From: Paraburkholderia sp. BL23I1N1
Lineage (GTDB): Bacteria > Pseudomonadota > Gammaproteobacteria > Burkholderiales > Burkholderiaceae
Length of the DNA stretch: 64,000 nucleotides
Reading direction: 5' to 3'
Assembly: GCF_003610295.1 (NCBI RefSeq)
Contig: NZ_RAPV01000001.1
Span: forward strand, 4,154,001-4,218,000
Position 1 is the stretch's first letter. Each line of letters starts with the position of its first letter. Positions 62,751 through 64,000 of this stretch are shown here, piece after piece. Under the pieces are notes generated by a model. It searched no databases, was not told the origin of the DNA, and was given only the letters and a program-made list of their open reading frames with translations. Both the position numbers and the translations under genes were made by a program.

Positions 62751-64000
62751 ATAATTCGACTGTAAATTCAAAGGCCACGGACTCTGTACTTTTGCCCTGG
62801 ATAAACGGGAAGGGCGCCGCATGGGTGGTGGTGCTCAGCATTGTGATTTTGAGTGGATTGTTCCCGTTCGCTTCGTTTTACCTGTTGTTGCTGCTAGTGA
62901 CATTGCTGTCTAGCGCACATTCTCCTGTACGTGTAATCGTGTGTCTGCTCTGTATCAGCTCGATCATTGTGTTCGGTCCGCTAATCGCGTTGAAGCTTCC
63001 CATCAACAACGGTGGGAATGACAAGATCCAATACCTGGATTTCATGCGGACCATGGATGCGTCTGGGCTGGCCTACTATCTCTCGACGCAGCCTGAGGTA
63101 CTGTCATTTTCGACAATGTACCTGGCATACGTATTGTTCGGGCCGACCGACCTCGCATTTTTATTCATATTCATTATTTCCTATTCCCTGCTGCTGTACG
63201 CCGTCTGGAAGATCGAATATCGCGCGCTGCCGCTTTTTATTTTGCTGATCACTTCGTCTGGGGCCTTCTATTCGTCTTATGCGAACGTGATAAGGCAGGC
63301 CATGGCATTTCCGTTCATGTTTCTATTCCTCACCGCTGATCGACCCCGATGCAGGATGCTTTTTCTGACACTTTCCAGTCTCGCTCATTTACCAAGTTTT
63401 CTCATTATGGCGCCGTATACCGCCTATCGATATTTCAAGAAATGGGCGGTGCTGGGTGCCATCCTGGTGGCAGTTGTGGTCTTTGCGGTTTCTAAATATA
63501 ACCTTAACGCACTCAGTGCACTGAGTGGAGACGATGGCGGCTATGTCTCCAAGAAAGTTGGACTGTACAGCACGTGGGATGAATATAGCGTGGTACTTGT
63601 TGCGCTTGCGGCGCTCGCCCTTTTCGCTGTGAACAACTACTTGTGGCTACGTTCGAAGAAGAATGACGCGAGAAAGAAAGAGCAGTCACATAGCAGAGAG
63701 ACAAGGGAGCTGCTGATAGCGTCGAACTTTGCCTTCATTTCGCTGATGGCAACCTACAATCTCTCTAAAGTTTTTGAAAGAGTTTATATCTATTTCTTCA
63801 TTCTCTCCATTGCCTACCTGGCTGTTCTACTTGCCCGGATGCGGCCGGGTCCGAGTAAGGCGATCATCATTCTTGCCGGGATCGCCTATTCAATATATGG
63901 ATTCTTCAAAAATCTTTTCATTGCGGAATTATTGTTTGCGGGTGATCCGTTCGGGTTTCTGACATCCAGTTTTCTGGAGCTGTACCGCAGTTTCATTTGA
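62747..64000 (+). CDS. EpsG/Wzy-type polysaccharide polymerase
   Basis: The 417-residue protein has ten or more predicted helices and the EpsG-type core DKIQYLDFMRTM in the first large loop, followed by SYANVIRQAMAFPFMFLF. It likely polymerises repeat units in the periplasm. The start overlaps the flippase stop by 4 bp. The stop codon is at the last three bases of the window, so glycosyltransferases and other genes of the operon probably lie beyond. Confidence 0.85.
   Translation: MNNSTVNSKATDSVLLPWINGKGAAWVVVLSIVILSGLFPFASFYLLLLLVTLLSSAHSPVRVIVCLLCISSIIVFGPLIALKLPINNGGNDKIQYLDFMRTMDASGLAYYLSTQPEVLSFSTMYLAYVLFGPTDLAFLFIFIISYSLLLYAVWKIEYRALPLFILLITSSGAFYSSYANVIRQAMAFPFMFLFLTADRPRCRMLFLTLSSLAHLPSFLIMAPYTAYRYFKKWAVLGAILVAVVVFAVSKYNLNALSALSGDDGGYVSKKVGLYSTWDEYSVVLVALAALALFAVNNYLWLRSKKNDARKKEQSHSRETRELLIASNFAFISLMATYNLSKVFERVYIYFFILSIAYLAVLLARMRPGPSKAIIILAGIAYSIYGFFKNLFIAELLFAGDPFGFLTSSFLELYRSFI

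Overview
The window looks like a chromosomal segment of a high-GC betaproteobacterium of the Burkholderiales, most likely Paraburkholderia or a close relative. The basis is GC-rich codon use, a 433-residue dialkylglycine decarboxylase that reads almost like the Burkholderia cepacia DgdA I remember, and a gene mix typical of a metabolically versatile soil or plant bacterium. I see no rRNA, tRNA or CRISPR array and no intact insertion sequence.

Layout. 1-664: the start of a secreted glycine-rich repeat protein (minus strand, cut by the left edge) with a sigma-54-type promoter. 1.2-7.4 kb: a DmpA-type aminopeptidase and PotF-like binding protein operon divergent from a LuxR-type regulator, then a chemoreceptor and a periplasmic beta-propeller lactonase. 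7.4-11.3 kb: an accessory-looking stretch with a chemoreceptor relic, a KfrA-like coiled-coil protein with internal repeats, and a structured RNA resembling phage c4 antisense RNA upstream of a small operon. 11.4-21.9 kb: small metabolic genes, a LysR/SDR pair, a leucine-rich-repeat protein, amine oxidase and cytochrome c set, a RAYT-like protein without its catalytic histidines, and dgdA/dgdR. 22-28.4 kb: a sugar-type ABC importer with dehydrogenase, ATPase and RpiR regulator. 28.4-30 kb: a HipBA toxin-antitoxin module. 30.3-34.9 kb: a three-gene envelope operon including a DUF3142 lipoprotein. 34.9-38.4 kb: a Fic-like protein with Arg in place of the catalytic His, a repeated promoter array, and two overlapping IclR genes. 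38.7-43 kb: a catabolic operon (MBL-fold protein, FAD monooxygenase, DUF2783, MFS). 43-50 kb: a degenerate PPTase-like operon behind a Fur-box-like site, transporters, an FMN alpha-hydroxyacid dehydrogenase, adenosine/Ap4A enzymes and an Lrp regulator. 50-52 kb: relics, palindromes and microproteins. 52.1-64 kb: a Wzx/Wzy-type exopolysaccharide operon that continues past the right edge.

The most interesting system-level signal joins the two ends. The glycine-rich protein gene and the exopolysaccharide operon each have a GG-N10-GC sigma-54 promoter, and each has a cluster of GTTAC motifs about 120-190 bp upstream. This suggests that one enhancer-binding protein controls a protein component and a polysaccharide component of an extracellular matrix. 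In Burkholderia cenocepacia, RpoN and the c-di-GMP-responsive activator BerB control an exopolysaccharide cluster, which makes the idea plausible. No such activator is encoded here.

Three genes (the amine oxidase, dgdR and the YjbH-like gene) are interrupted by apparent single-base insertions next to or inside homopolymer runs. Sequencing error must be excluded before they are called pseudogenes.
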